Assembly (NCBI RefSeq): GCF_009910845.1
Contig: NZ_SIJB01000028.1
Coordinates: 124,001 to 188,000, forward strand
Length of the DNA: 64,000 nt
Source: Chengkuizengella marina
Lineage (GTDB): Bacteria > Bacillota > Bacilli > Paenibacillales > KCTC-33759
Direction of reading: 5' to 3'
The notes beneath the pieces are model-generated. The model worked only from the letters and a program-made list of their open reading frames with translations. It was not told the DNA's origin and did not search any database. Positions 18,310 to 26,808 of the stretch are shown here, one piece after another; the stretch's first letter is position 1; each line of letters starts with the position of its first letter. The position numbers and the translations under genes were made by a program.

Positions 18310-18975
18310 ATGACTAAATTTATTGGTTTTATTTTATTATGGCAAATCCTTGGGAATCCATTTATAGCTTTATTTATCATTTTTATCATTTTATATTTTT
18401 TAGACAGACGTTTTTTTGGTTTTTTTCCTAGCTTAACAAAACCTTTTAAACGTATGAGGAAAATATCAAATTTGAGACAACAGGTAAGACTTAATCCTAA
18501 TGATGTCTCTTCTAAATATGAATTGGCTAGTTTATTGATGGAAAAGAAAAAGTATGGTGAAGCAAACCAGATTCTTACTGAAATTCTCCCAAGGATGGAT
18601 CAAGATTCACATGTATTGTGTGATCTTGGTTTGACCCATATTAAGATGGGCAACATTCAAGAAGGGGAGAAATATATATTAGAGGGATTAAAAATAAATC
18701 CTAGAACAGGGTATGGACAACCTTATTTGGAATTGGCTAAAGTTTTTATTCAAACTGATCGGGATAAAACTTTTCAATATTTACAGGAATTTCGCGGGAT
18801 TCATTCCTCTTCTTGTGAATCTTATTATTTGTTAGGAAAACTTTATGAACAGAGTGGAAGTAAGGAAGAAGCTAAGCAGGCTTTTAAAGAAGTTATAGAG
18901 ATTTATAAATCGTTACCTAAGTATATGAAAAGACATGAACGAAAATGGGCAATACGCAGCAGATTTAAATCTTAG
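18310..18975 (+). CDS. Membrane-anchored tetratricopeptide-repeat protein
   Basis: About 221 residues. One or two hydrophobic helices (5-20 and 22-38) anchor the protein; residues about 55-215 are TPR-like helical hairpins (SKYELASLLMEKKKYGEANQ, VLCDLGLTHIKMGNIQEGEK, YYLLGKLYEQSGSKEEAKQ). This suggests a scaffold on the cytoplasmic face. ATG at 18310 follows GGTGGG; an upstream ATG at 18268 would add 14 residues but lacks a ribosome site. It is transcribed alone. Partners are unknown. Confidence 0.75.
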   Translation: MTKFIGFILLWQILGNPFIALFIIFIILYFLDRRFFGFFPSLTKPFKRMRKISNLRQQVRLNPNDVSSKYELASLLMEKKKYGEANQILTEILPRMDQDSHVLCDLGLTHIKMGNIQEGEKYILEGLKINPRTGYGQPYLELAKVFIQTDRDKTFQYLQEFRGIHSSSCESYYLLGKLYEQSGSKEEAKQAFKEVIEIYKSLPKYMKRHERKWAIRSRFKS

Positions 18976-18991
18976 TAATCATGAAAAATAC

Positions 18992-19042
18992 AAACCCCAA
19001 AAAGATACTTCATACTTTTGTGTGATATCTTTTTGGGGTTTT
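18992..19042. terminator. Bidirectional intrinsic terminator
   Basis: AAACCCCAAAAAGATA pairs with TATCTTTTTGGGGTTT around an 18-base loop. It lies between the converging TPR and DUF1128 genes. Confidence 0.85.
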
Positions 19043-19049
19043 CCACGCT

Positions 19050-19271
19050 TTATTTGCGCAGGTCTCCCAATTCCTTCACGATGGCTTCCATTTCTGAAAT
19101 ACTATAATTGGTTTTACTTGTTACCAAATCATAAATATCTTTAATTTCTTCATATCGTTCAAGTTTAAAATGTTCAGGATTCATTGCAGCAGCTGTTGCC
19201 ATTTTTAATTTTTGTATGATTTCTTCTACCATAAACCGTATATTTTCATTTGTTTTTTGAGTTAAATCCAT
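19050..19271 (-). CDS. yfkK: DUF1128 (YfkK-like) family protein
   Basis: A 73-residue protein that matches the small DUF1128 family over its whole length: MDLTQKTNENIRFMVEEI, then MNPEHFKLERYEEIKDIYDL and SISEMEAIVKELGDLRK. It is predicted all-helical and cytoplasmic. The function of the family is unknown. The gene stands alone, facing the TPR gene and diverging from the zinc-ribbon gene. Confidence 0.85.
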   Translation of the reverse strand: MDLTQKTNENIRFMVEEIIQKLKMATAAAMNPEHFKLERYEEIKDIYDLVTSKTNYSISEMEAIVKELGDLRK

Positions 19272-19422
19272 TGACTATTTCATCCCTTTCAATAGTTCAT
19301 GTCAAGTAAAGTAAAATCACAACTTATTGTATCACGAATAACAAAGAAGTGGTATGATAGAGACATACCATTTAATGAATGGTTTTTGGGAGATGATGAA
19401 ATTTTAAAGGAGATGTTTTAAA

Positions 19423-19626
19423 TTGAATTCCCCAAATCAAATGTGGTTATCTATTGAAAAAGAGTATAGAAAAATGATTGTAAACAATGTTTGGTGTTCT
19501 AACTGTAGCGATGCGGTAAGCATTGCTCAATATGTGATACAAGAACATTCAACTGGTATAGTATTACAAGGTAAATGTAAAAACTGTGGACAAGAAGTTG
19601 CAAGAGTAGTAGACTTTGAAAACTAA
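19423..19626 (+). CDS. Small zinc-ribbon protein
   Basis: A 67-residue protein with CSNC near residue 25 and CKNC near residue 52, a two-knuckle zinc ribbon typical of small regulatory or adaptor proteins. TTG is the start, with AAAGGAG well placed. No specific family name was recognised. TGGTATGAT at 19350-19358 is an extended -10 that may serve it. Confidence 0.65.
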   Translation: MNSPNQMWLSIEKEYRKMIVNNVWCSNCSDAVSIAQYVIQEHSTGIVLQGKCKNCGQEVARVVDFEN

Positions 19627-19906
19627 ATTTCTTATTAATTTTTTTTAATTCTTCATTATAATGAACATTGATTTAATGAATTTTTATTAATTTTATTATT
19701 GAACTCAACTATCAACCTGTGCTGGTATATTCTCTCTCCCACGTCTGTGGGTTTTTTTATTTTCATTTCATTCCTGCAAAACCAGCCCCCAGTAAATTTA
19801 TTTTTTATTAGCATACTTTTCATTATTTCTTTAATATGTTATCTTATTTTTTTGCATTAATAATCACCTTAATTAAAATAAATGCACATTATATAAAATT
19901 AATAAA
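19627..19906. other. Intergenic AT-rich stretch before malic enzyme
   Basis: No convincing gene. It contains one further copy of the half-site TGCACATTATA at 19883-19893 that recurs in the element described next. A CCCACGTCTGTGGGTTTTTTT sequence at about 19738-19758 forms a short hairpin plus T-run (CCCAC/GTGGG) and is a plausible terminator for the zinc-ribbon gene. Confidence 0.5.
19738..19758 (+). terminator. Short intrinsic terminator
   Basis: CCCAC pairs with GTGGG around a 4-base loop, followed by seven T. It is a likely end of the zinc-ribbon gene transcript. Confidence 0.65.
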
Positions 19907-19945
19907 TTTATATATTGTGCATTATTAATATATATGATACATTAT
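19907..19945 (+). promoter_or_regulatory. Putative CcpN operator upstream of malic enzyme
   Basis: A 39-base element that recurs with 36 identical bases in front of gapB (21272-21310). The first 20 and last 12 bases are identical and the 7-base middle differs. CATTAT occurs twice, exactly 20 bases apart (19920 and 19940), and a further CATTAA at 19954 lies toward the gene. The nearby ccpN gene makes CcpN the obvious candidate binder, because Bacillus CcpN represses gapB. The binding itself is inference. Confidence 0.6.
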
Positions 19946-19989
19946 TTAAAACGCATTAACACATTAAAGTAAGAGGGTGTGAGATTGTT

Positions 19990-21186
19990 ATGTCATTAAG
20001 TGAAGAAGCACTAGAACTGCATCGATTGAATAAAGGGAAGTTAGAAGTAAATACTAAAGTAGAAGTTAAAACGGCTAAGGATTTATCACTAGCTTATTCA
20101 CCTGGAGTAGCAGAGCCGTGTAAAGAAATCCACAAACATGAAGATGCGGTTTATGACTATACCATAAAAGGGAATAGTGTTGCTGTCATCTCTAATGGAA
20201 CAGCCGTATTGGGCCTTGGAAATATTGGTGCTAAAGCGTCACTTCCAGTAATAGAAGGAAAAGCAGTTTTGTTTAAAAGTTTTGCAGGAGTAGATGCTTT
20301 CCCTATTTGCTTGGATACAACAAATGTGAATCAGTTTGTTGAAACTGTAAAATTGCTAGAGGCTACTTTTGGGGGTATTAATTTAGAGGATATTGCTGCA
20401 CCCGCATGTTTTGAGATTGAAGAACGTTTAAAAAATGAGTTAAATATCCCAGTTTTTCATGACGATCAGCATGGAACAGCCATTGTAACAGTAGCTGGAT
20501 TAGTAAATGCACTAAAATTAGTTAAAAAATCAATGGGCTCTATAAAAGTAGTAGTGAATGGTGCAGGTTCAGCTGGTATTGCCATTGTAAAGTTATTAAA
20601 TCGATTTGGTGTCAATAATATCATCTTATGTGATTCTAAAGGTATCATTTATGAAGGACGTGAGTTCGGCATGAATGATGTTAAACATGAAATGGCTTGT
20701 TTAACAAATTTCAAAAAAGAAAAGGGAACAATAGTTGATGCCATGAAAAAAGCAGATGTATTTATTGGTGTTTCTGCTGCAAATGTTGTAACAAAACAAA
20801 TGGTACGTTCCATGAATCAGAATGCGATTATATTTGCTATGGCAAATCCAATTCCAGAAATTATGTATGAAGATGCGATTGAAGCAGGTGCAAGAGTCGT
20901 TGGTACTGGGCGCTCTGATCTTCCAAATCAAATTAATAATGTCTTAGCTTTTCCTGGCATATTTCGAGGTGCATTAGACGTACGTGCAACAGATATTAAT
21001 GAGAAAATGAAAGAAGCAGCCGTATTTTCAATTGCTTCACTAGTTTCAGATGAGGAGTTAAGTGAAGACTATGTAATACCAGCTCCATTTGATAAACGTG
21101 TTGCTCCAGCTGTAGCCAAAGCTGTAAGTAAAGCGGCAGTTGATTCAGGTGTTTCTATGGAAAGATATAAAACTGCACTTATTTAA
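19990..21186 (+). CDS. Malic enzyme (NAD(P)-dependent, oxaloacetate-decarboxylating)
   Basis: A 398-residue short-form malic enzyme of the YtsJ type, converting malate to pyruvate and CO2. Visible motifs: LSLAYSPGVAEPCKEI (active site), IKGNSVAVISNGTAVLGLGNIG, VFHDDQHGTAIV (metal ligands), VVVNGAGSAGIAIVKLL (Rossmann) and IIFAMANPIPEI. The start ATG has GAGGG about 12 bases upstream, rather far. It lies upstream of gapB and ppdK with the shared operator element. Malate to pyruvate to PEP (PPDK) to sugar (GapB, GlpX) would be a complete gluconeogenic route. The Bacillus paralogues differ in cofactor; that cannot be read here. Confidence 0.95.
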   Translation: MSLSEEALELHRLNKGKLEVNTKVEVKTAKDLSLAYSPGVAEPCKEIHKHEDAVYDYTIKGNSVAVISNGTAVLGLGNIGAKASLPVIEGKAVLFKSFAGVDAFPICLDTTNVNQFVETVKLLEATFGGINLEDIAAPACFEIEERLKNELNIPVFHDDQHGTAIVTVAGLVNALKLVKKSMGSIKVVVNGAGSAGIAIVKLLNRFGVNNIILCDSKGIIYEGREFGMNDVKHEMACLTNFKKEKGTIVDAMKKADVFIGVSAANVVTKQMVRSMNQNAIIFAMANPIPEIMYEDAIEAGARVVGTGRSDLPNQINNVLAFPGIFRGALDVRATDINEKMKEAAVFSIASLVSDEELSEDYVIPAPFDKRVAPAVAKAVSKAAVDSGVSMERYKTALI

Positions 21187-21192
21187 ATAGCT

Positions 21193-21224
21193 AACTCGGA
21201 AATTTGTTTTCCGAGTTTTATTAT
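21193..21224 (+). terminator. Intrinsic terminator after malic enzyme
   Basis: AACTCGGAAA pairs with TTTCCGAGTT around a 5-base loop, followed by TTATTAT. It separates the malic-enzyme transcript from the gapB operon, so both need their own operator. Confidence 0.8.
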
Positions 21225-21271
21225 GCCTTTTATTTAATATTTTTATAATACATATTAAATATAATTCCAAT

Positions 21272-21331
21272 TTTATATATTGTGCATTATTTTTAAATAT
21301 GATACATTATATATAAATAAGACGTATTATA
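21272..21331 (+). promoter_or_regulatory. Putative CcpN operator and promoter upstream of gapB
   Basis: The 39-base element of 19907-19945 recurs at 21272-21310. Here the repeat is threefold: GCATTAT (21284), ACATTAT (21304) and GTATTAT (21324), each exactly 20 bases apart, so they face the same side of the helix. The third overlaps TATTAT (21325-21330), which could be the -10 hexamer. This is the arrangement expected for a repressor that binds over or beside RNA polymerase. CcpN as the binder is inferred. Confidence 0.6.
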
Positions 21332-21352
21332 TAGATTAGGGGATGAATGATA

Positions 21353-22396
21353 ATGATTGGTATTAATGGTATGGGGAGAATTGGTAGACTTGTTTTACGT
21401 AAGGCTTTTGATTCAAACCTAAGTCTAAACGACCCAAGGGTAGTTGCAATTAATAGTAAATATTCTATAGAGACGGTAAGTCACTTAATTAAATATGATA
21501 CAGTTCATGGAAAGTTTGATGGTTCCGTAGAAATTGAAGATGGGGATCTAATCATTAATGGTTTTAGAGTGAAGGTAACCTACGAAATGTACCCGGAAAA
21601 CATTCCTTGGGAAAAACTTGGTGTAAAGGTTGTTATAGATTCAACAGGACAATTTAACAACAGAGAAAGTGCACAAAAACACTTGCAATCAGGTGCTGAG
21701 ACTGTTATTAACACAGCCCCTGCAAAGGATATGGATTTAACAGTAGTGATGGGAGTCAATGATCACCTCTATGATCCGGAAAGTCATAAACTCTTATCAT
21801 CAGCTTCATGTACAACAAACTGTGTTGCACCCATTTTAGATGTTTTAGATAAAGCATTTTCTATTAAAAATGGATGGGTTACTTCTGTTCATTCCTATAC
21901 AAACGATCAAAAACATTTAGATAATCCACATCATGACTTACGTAGAGCACGTGCTTGCACTCAATCTATTATTCCAACAAGTACTGGGGTAGGTAAAGCG
22001 CTTAAAAATGTCATACCACACCTAGCGCCGATTATTCAAGGATTGTCCGTACGAGTACCTACTCCTGATGTTTCATTAATTGATATGACAATTCAAGTGC
22101 ATGACGATGTCACTTTAGAAAAGGTTCAAAAATTATTTGAAGGTGCATCCAGAGGTCATTTATCTTCATATTTGGATTATATAAATGACCCTTTAATTTC
22201 AAGTGATTTTATTGGAAATGAAAAATCAGCTGTAATTGATGGGCTATCATTATCAGTTGCTGGTGATCAGATCAAAGTGTTGGCTTGGTACGATAATGAA
22301 TGGGGATATTCCTGTCGTGTAGTTGATTTAGCTCATTTGGTGATCAATAAACAAAAACAAGGAGAGTGTGAATTATGGGACAAAACGGTCATATGA
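21353..22396 (+). CDS. gapB: Glyceraldehyde-3-phosphate dehydrogenase, GapB type
   Basis: About 347 residues. MIGINGMGRIGRLVLRKAF is the nucleotide-binding start; the active-site Cys is residue 153 in SASCTTNCVAP, and HSYTNDQKHLDNPHHDLRRAR and WYDNEWGYS follow. The absence of an acidic residue after the second beta strand (AINSKYS) fits the NADP-preferring gluconeogenic GapB rather than glycolytic GapA. ATG at 21353 has AGGGG 9 bases upstream; another ATG lies two codons earlier. Its end overlaps the SR1P-like gene. It works in the direction of 1,3-bisphosphoglycerate reduction. Confidence 0.93.
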   Translation: MIGINGMGRIGRLVLRKAFDSNLSLNDPRVVAINSKYSIETVSHLIKYDTVHGKFDGSVEIEDGDLIINGFRVKVTYEMYPENIPWEKLGVKVVIDSTGQFNNRESAQKHLQSGAETVINTAPAKDMDLTVVMGVNDHLYDPESHKLLSSASCTTNCVAPILDVLDKAFSIKNGWVTSVHSYTNDQKHLDNPHHDLRRARACTQSIIPTSTGVGKALKNVIPHLAPIIQGLSVRVPTPDVSLIDMTIQVHDDVTLEKVQKLFEGASRGHLSSYLDYINDPLISSDFIGNEKSAVIDGLSLSVAGDQIKVLAWYDNEWGYSCRVVDLAHLVINKQKQGECELWDKTVI

Positions 22397-22545
22397 ACGA
22401 CTTAGGCACCATTTTATGTAAACACTGTGGGGAAGTGATAGATACAGTAGATACAGATAATGTCGTCACATTTTATAGCTCTTGTAAAAATGATCATTGC
22501 AATGAATTAAATTCGGAGGTACTTTTCAATGACAGTGAAGGTTAA
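22375..22545 (+). CDS. SR1P-like GapA-binding small zinc-ribbon peptide
   Basis: A 56-codon frame hidden between gapB and ppdK. It overlaps gapB by 22 bases in another phase and ppdK by 17 bases. The core LGTILCKHCGEVIDTV and VVTFYSSC closely resembles Bacillus SR1P (GTIVCQDCNEAI... VTTLYGTC), with CxxC and a second Cys cluster. AAGGAGAG lies about 10 bases before the ATG; an internal ATG at 22393 forms an ATGA overlap with the gapB stop. In Bacillus SR1P is encoded by the SR1 RNA, is CcpN-repressed and binds GapA; a similar role here is inferred. Confidence 0.75.
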   Translation: MGQNGHMNDLGTILCKHCGEVIDTVDTDNVVTFYSSCKNDHCNELNSEVLFNDSEG

Positions 22546-25177
22546 ACGTATATTCCATTTTCATGAAGGTAACGCAAATATGAAATATTTACTTGGCGGT
22601 AAGGGTGCAAACCTTGCAGAAATGACTAATATAGGACTACCGACACCTCCAGGTTTTACAATAACTACAGACGTATGTAGAGAGTATTATAAATGTAATG
22701 GACGACTTCCTGAAGGGTTATTTGATGAGGTATCTAGTGCATTGAAAGAATTGGAACAGGTGAAGCAGCAGACTTTTGGAGACCCAGAAAATCCTCTATT
22801 AGTATCCGTTCGATCCGGTTCTGTTGCTTCTATGCCAGGTATGATGGATACTATTTTAAACCTAGGATTAAATGATCAGACGGTAAAAGGACTAGCTAAA
22901 AATGCTCAAGATGCTCGTTTTGCCTATGATTGTTATCGTAGATTGATTCAGATGTTTGGGAATGTCGTTTTTGGTGTGGAATCACATTCATTTGAAATAA
23001 AAATACATGAGATAAAAATGAAGAATAAATACCAACATGATAGTGATATTTCGGCAGAAGACTTACAATTTTTAATTGATGAGTTTAAACAATTGATTAA
23101 ATATCATTCAAATAGAGAATTTCCTCAGGATGTTAATGTTCAATTGAGTTTAGCCATCGAAGCTGTTTTTGAATCTTGGAACAATCAACGTGCCAAAGTG
23201 TATCGTAAAGCTTATGGTATTCCAAGTGAACAAGGGACTGCAGTAAACATTCAATCTATGGTCTTTGGAAATTTAGGGGAAGAAAGTGGCACAGGAGTAT
23301 TATTTACTAGAGACCCATCTACTGGAGAAGCAAATTTATTTGGAGAGTTTTTAACTAATGCACAAGGTGAAGATGTTGTTGCAGGAGTAAGAACACCTAT
23401 CGCAATTGAGTTTCTTAAGGATCAATTTTCTGAAATTTATAATCAATTATATGAAATTGCTAGTTTATTGGAAAAGCAATATAAGGATATGCAGGATATT
23501 GAATTTACAATTGAAAACAATAAATTATATATTTTACAGACTCGTAACGGAAAACGAACAGCACAAGCTTCAGTAAAAATTGCTGTGGATTTATCCAAAG
23601 ATGGGCTGATTACCAAAAAAGATGCATTGCAAAGAATAGAAGTAAATCAATTGGAACAGCTTTTCCATCGTTCAATTGATGATCAAAATAAATTAGATGT
23701 TATTGCAAAAGGACTTCCAGCTTCATCTGGAGCAGCTTCTGGGAAAGTTGTGTTTGATCCTGATACTGCTCAACAACTAGCTAATGATGGGGAAAAAGTT
23801 ATTTTGGTTAGAATTGAAACAACTCCTGAAGATATACATGGTGTTTTTGCTGCAGAAGGAGTTTTAACAAGCAGGGGTGGAATGACTAGTCACGCAGCAG
23901 TAGTAGCCAGAGGTATGGGTAAACCTTGTGTATGTGGCTGTAATGAATTAGAGATTGACTTAAAGGCAAAAACCTTTATGGTTGGTGATATTACTGTGAA
24001 TGAAGGAGACTGGATTTCCATAGATGGATCTTCCGGTCAAGTTATTCAAGGGGAAATAAAATTAAAGGATCCTGAAATTTCTGAAGAGTTATCCACTTTA
24101 TTAAATTGGGCTGATGAAATAAGAGAATTAAAGGTTTATGCAAATGCGGATAATGGCATAGATGCAAAAAAAGCCCGTGAGTTTGGAGCAGAAGGTATTG
24201 GGTTGTGTCGCACGGAACATATGTTTATGTCGCCTAGCAGGTTGCCAATTGTTCAAAATATGATTATGGCTCAAACATTTGAAGAACGAAGAGTACATTT
24301 AGACCGTTTATTGCCATGGCAACAATCTGATTTTGAAGATTTATTTCATGAAATGAATGGGTTACCTGTTACGATTCGATTGTTGGATCCACCTCTTCAT
24401 GAATTTTTACCTAAACTAGAAGAATTATTACTACAAAAACAAAGAGTTGATTTAGGTGTTGATACAGAGACGAATATAAAAGAATTAGATTCATTAATTA
24501 ATAAAGTTCGCAATTTACATGAGATGAATCCCATGTTAGGACAACGAGGATGCAGATTAGGAATTTTATTTCCAGAAATTTATGATATGCAAATTGAAGC
24601 TATTTTTCGTGCGATACTTTCCAGCCTGAAAAAAGGAATAGAAGTCATGCCACAATTAATGATTCCACTTATTAGTGATGTGAATGAATTAAAAAGATTA
24701 AGAGAGCTAGTGAATCAAGTTGCAAAGGAAATTTTAGGTGAAGAAATTAAGTATTGTCATTATGAAGTGGGTACGATGATTGAAGTTCCTCGTGCCGCTT
24801 TAACTGCAGATGAAATTGCTCAATATGCAGATTTCTTTTCCTTTGGAACAAATGATTTAACTCAAATGACGTTCGGATATAGCAGAGACGATGCAGAAGG
24901 TAAATTTCTCGATAGGTATACAGAAGAACATATATTAGAAAATAATCCTTTTGAAGTTTTAGATCAAAAAGGAGTAGGTAAATTAATACAATGGTCTGTA
25001 GAAAACGGTAAATCTGTAAAACCGAATTTGAAAACAGGTGTTTGTGGAGAACATGGTGGGAACAAAGAATCCATTTTCTACTGTCAGCAAATTGGATTGG
25101 ATTATGTTAGCTGCTCTCCATATCGAATTCCACTAGCAAGAATCGCCGCTGCCCAAAGTGCAATTGAATTTAAATAA
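22529..25177 (+). CDS. ppdK: Pyruvate, phosphate dikinase
   Basis: 882 residues, normal for PPDK, which converts pyruvate, ATP and Pi reversibly to PEP, AMP and PPi. The ATP-grasp domain spans about 1-350 (GGKGANLAEM; SVRSGSVASMPGMMDT; EFTIENNKLYILQTR). The swivelling domain carries catalytic His455 with regulatory Thr453 in GGMTSHAAVVARGMGKPC. The C-terminal barrel has RTEHMF, GTNDLTQMTFG and catalytic Cys839 in GVCGEHGG. GGAGG is ideally spaced. The regulatory kinase/phosphatase that targets Thr453 is encoded at 25893, two genes on. The neighbours indicate PEP synthesis for gluconeogenesis. Confidence 0.97.
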   Translation: MTVKVKRIFHFHEGNANMKYLLGGKGANLAEMTNIGLPTPPGFTITTDVCREYYKCNGRLPEGLFDEVSSALKELEQVKQQTFGDPENPLLVSVRSGSVASMPGMMDTILNLGLNDQTVKGLAKNAQDARFAYDCYRRLIQMFGNVVFGVESHSFEIKIHEIKMKNKYQHDSDISAEDLQFLIDEFKQLIKYHSNREFPQDVNVQLSLAIEAVFESWNNQRAKVYRKAYGIPSEQGTAVNIQSMVFGNLGEESGTGVLFTRDPSTGEANLFGEFLTNAQGEDVVAGVRTPIAIEFLKDQFSEIYNQLYEIASLLEKQYKDMQDIEFTIENNKLYILQTRNGKRTAQASVKIAVDLSKDGLITKKDALQRIEVNQLEQLFHRSIDDQNKLDVIAKGLPASSGAASGKVVFDPDTAQQLANDGEKVILVRIETTPEDIHGVFAAEGVLTSRGGMTSHAAVVARGMGKPCVCGCNELEIDLKAKTFMVGDITVNEGDWISIDGSSGQVIQGEIKLKDPEISEELSTLLNWADEIRELKVYANADNGIDAKKAREFGAEGIGLCRTEHMFMSPSRLPIVQNMIMAQTFEERRVHLDRLLPWQQSDFEDLFHEMNGLPVTIRLLDPPLHEFLPKLEELLLQKQRVDLGVDTETNIKELDSLINKVRNLHEMNPMLGQRGCRLGILFPEIYDMQIEAIFRAILSSLKKGIEVMPQLMIPLISDVNELKRLRELVNQVAKEILGEEIKYCHYEVGTMIEVPRAALTADEIAQYADFFSFGTNDLTQMTFGYSRDDAEGKFLDRYTEEHILENNPFEVLDQKGVGKLIQWSVENGKSVKPNLKTGVCGEHGGNKESIFYCQQIGLDYVSCSPYRIPLARIAAAQSAIEFK

Positions 25178-25238
25178 CTTTTAGTTAATAATTAAAGTAA
25201 ATATGTTAAGTTTATATTGTTGAGCAACGTATGCACTA

Positions 25239-25874
25239 TTGGAGGTGAAAATAATCGAACTCACATCTCGCCAATTAAAAATTATAGAAATTGTACAAGA
25301 AAATGTACCTATTACTGGAGATCAAATTGCAGAAATGATTGGGGTGAGCAAGCCTACAATACGCTCAGATTTATCCGTTCTTGTCATGGTAGGTTATCTT
25401 GAAGCCAAACCAAAGGTAGGATATTTTCCAGGAAAATCAGCCTTACCTAACTACGAAGCGGCAAAAAAATTAGAGCAAATTAAAGTCAAAGACATTCAGA
25501 GTATTCCTGTTGTTGTAAAAGAAACAACAACGATACACGATGCAGTAGTCACTCTTTTTATGGATAATGTTGGAAGTTTAGTCGTGAGTGATGAAGATGG
25601 AACTTTGAAGGGAGTTTTATCAAGGAAGGACTTGTTAAAAGTCACATTAGGCAACCCTGCATCTTCTACAATGCCAGTACACCTGGTTATGACAAGACAG
25701 CCTAATATCGTTACCATTCAACCTGATCAATCTGTAGTTGAAGCCGCTAAAAAAATGATTGAACATGATGTGGATACGTTGCCTGTAATTTCAGAGAAAG
25801 ACGAAATCATAGGAAGAATTACGAAAACGAATATGACTCGTTTATTGTTGGACTTAACTGATACTTTATTATAA
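25239..25874 (+). CDS. ccpN: CcpN, catabolite repressor of gluconeogenic genes
   Basis: About 205-211 residues: an N-terminal winged helix-turn-helix (LTSRQLKIIEIVQENVPITG, then QIAEMIGVSKPTIRSDLSVL) followed by two CBS domains (VKDIQSIPVVVKETTTIHDAV to GVLSRKDLLK, and HLVMTRQPNIVTI to GRITKTNMTRLLLDL). The whole matches Bacillus CcpN, which represses gapB and SR1 in glucose; the CBS pair senses nucleotides. The start is unclear: GGAGGTGA at 25241-25248 points to a codon near 25251-25254 (ATA or ATC), whereas TTG 25239 and GTG 25245 overlap the ribosome site. It precedes the PPDK regulator gene, as in the Bacillus ccpN-yqfL pair. Confidence 0.92.
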   Translation: MEVKIIELTSRQLKIIEIVQENVPITGDQIAEMIGVSKPTIRSDLSVLVMVGYLEAKPKVGYFPGKSALPNYEAAKKLEQIKVKDIQSIPVVVKETTTIHDAVVTLFMDNVGSLVVSDEDGTLKGVLSRKDLLKVTLGNPASSTMPVHLVMTRQPNIVTIQPDQSVVEAAKKMIEHDVDTLPVISEKDEIIGRITKTNMTRLLLDLTDTLL

Positions 25875-25892
25875 TTCATTGGAGGATTCATA

Positions 25893-26714
25893 GTGGACGA
25901 GAAACTTAGATATAAAATTTTTATATGTTCAGATTCCATAGGAGAAACAGCAGAAACTGTAGTGAAAGCTACTGCGCGTCAATTTGATATGACTCAAATT
26001 GAGATCAAAAGGGTAGGTCATATTCAATATGAAGATCAAATAAAAGTTGTCATGGAAGATGCATATTCAGAAAATGCAGTCGTTGCCTACACTCTTGTAC
26101 AACCTGAGCTTCGTGAAATGATGAAACAAGAAGCCATTCGTTTAGGTGTAAGAGCAGTTGATATTATGGGTCCAATGATGCAAGCTTTTATCGATACATT
26201 TAATAATATTCCTAAACAAGAACCTGGATTGCTTCATAAAATGGATGAGAACTACTTTAAAAAAGTAGAAGCGATAGAGTTTGCTGTTAAATTTGATGAC
26301 GGTCGTGACGTGAGAGGTCTTTTGCAGGCTGAATTAGTCTTGGTTGGCATATCCAGGACTTCAAAAACACCTTTAAGCATCTTCCTTGCACATAAAGGAA
26401 TTAAAGTGGCAAATCTTCCTTTAGTACCTGAAGTGAAACCACCAAAAGAGTTGTTTGAAATTCCTAGAAGTAAAGTAATCGGTCTAACTATGCAGCCAGA
26501 ACAAATCTTGAGGATTAGAAAAGAAAGATTGAAAGCTTTGGGCATGCCTTCTGGAGCAAATTATGCAACTTTAGATCGCATTATAGAAGAGCATAAAATA
26601 GCAAGTGATTTAATGAAAAGAGTAGGATGTCCAATTATTGATGTAACTGAAAGAGCGATTGAAGAAACAGCTGCTATTATTATAAGTTTACACGATAGTA
26701 ACTTACATTCATAA
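25893..26714 (+). CDS. yqfL: PPDK regulatory kinase/phosphatase (DUF299)
   Basis: 273 residues of the bifunctional DUF299 family that phosphorylates (with ADP) and dephosphorylates the regulatory Thr of PPDK or PEP synthase. Signatures: IFICSDSIGETAETVVKA near the N-terminus and P-loop-like GISRTSKTPLSIFLA near residue 150, then GLTMQPEQILRIR. GTG is the start with TTGGAGG well spaced, 18 bases after ccpN, so the two are cotranscribed. Its target is almost certainly the PPDK encoded just upstream; Thr453 is the predicted site. Confidence 0.93.
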   Translation: MDEKLRYKIFICSDSIGETAETVVKATARQFDMTQIEIKRVGHIQYEDQIKVVMEDAYSENAVVAYTLVQPELREMMKQEAIRLGVRAVDIMGPMMQAFIDTFNNIPKQEPGLLHKMDENYFKKVEAIEFAVKFDDGRDVRGLLQAELVLVGISRTSKTPLSIFLAHKGIKVANLPLVPEVKPPKELFEIPRSKVIGLTMQPEQILRIRKERLKALGMPSGANYATLDRIIEEHKIASDLMKRVGCPIIDVTERAIEETAAIIISLHDSNLHS

Positions 26715-26808
26715 CTAAATTCAAATATAGATTCAAGACAAATCATAGGAATACTGAGAATTTAGGAGTCGGTTTAGATTAAAATATTCATAAAAAGGAG
26801 AGGGTATC

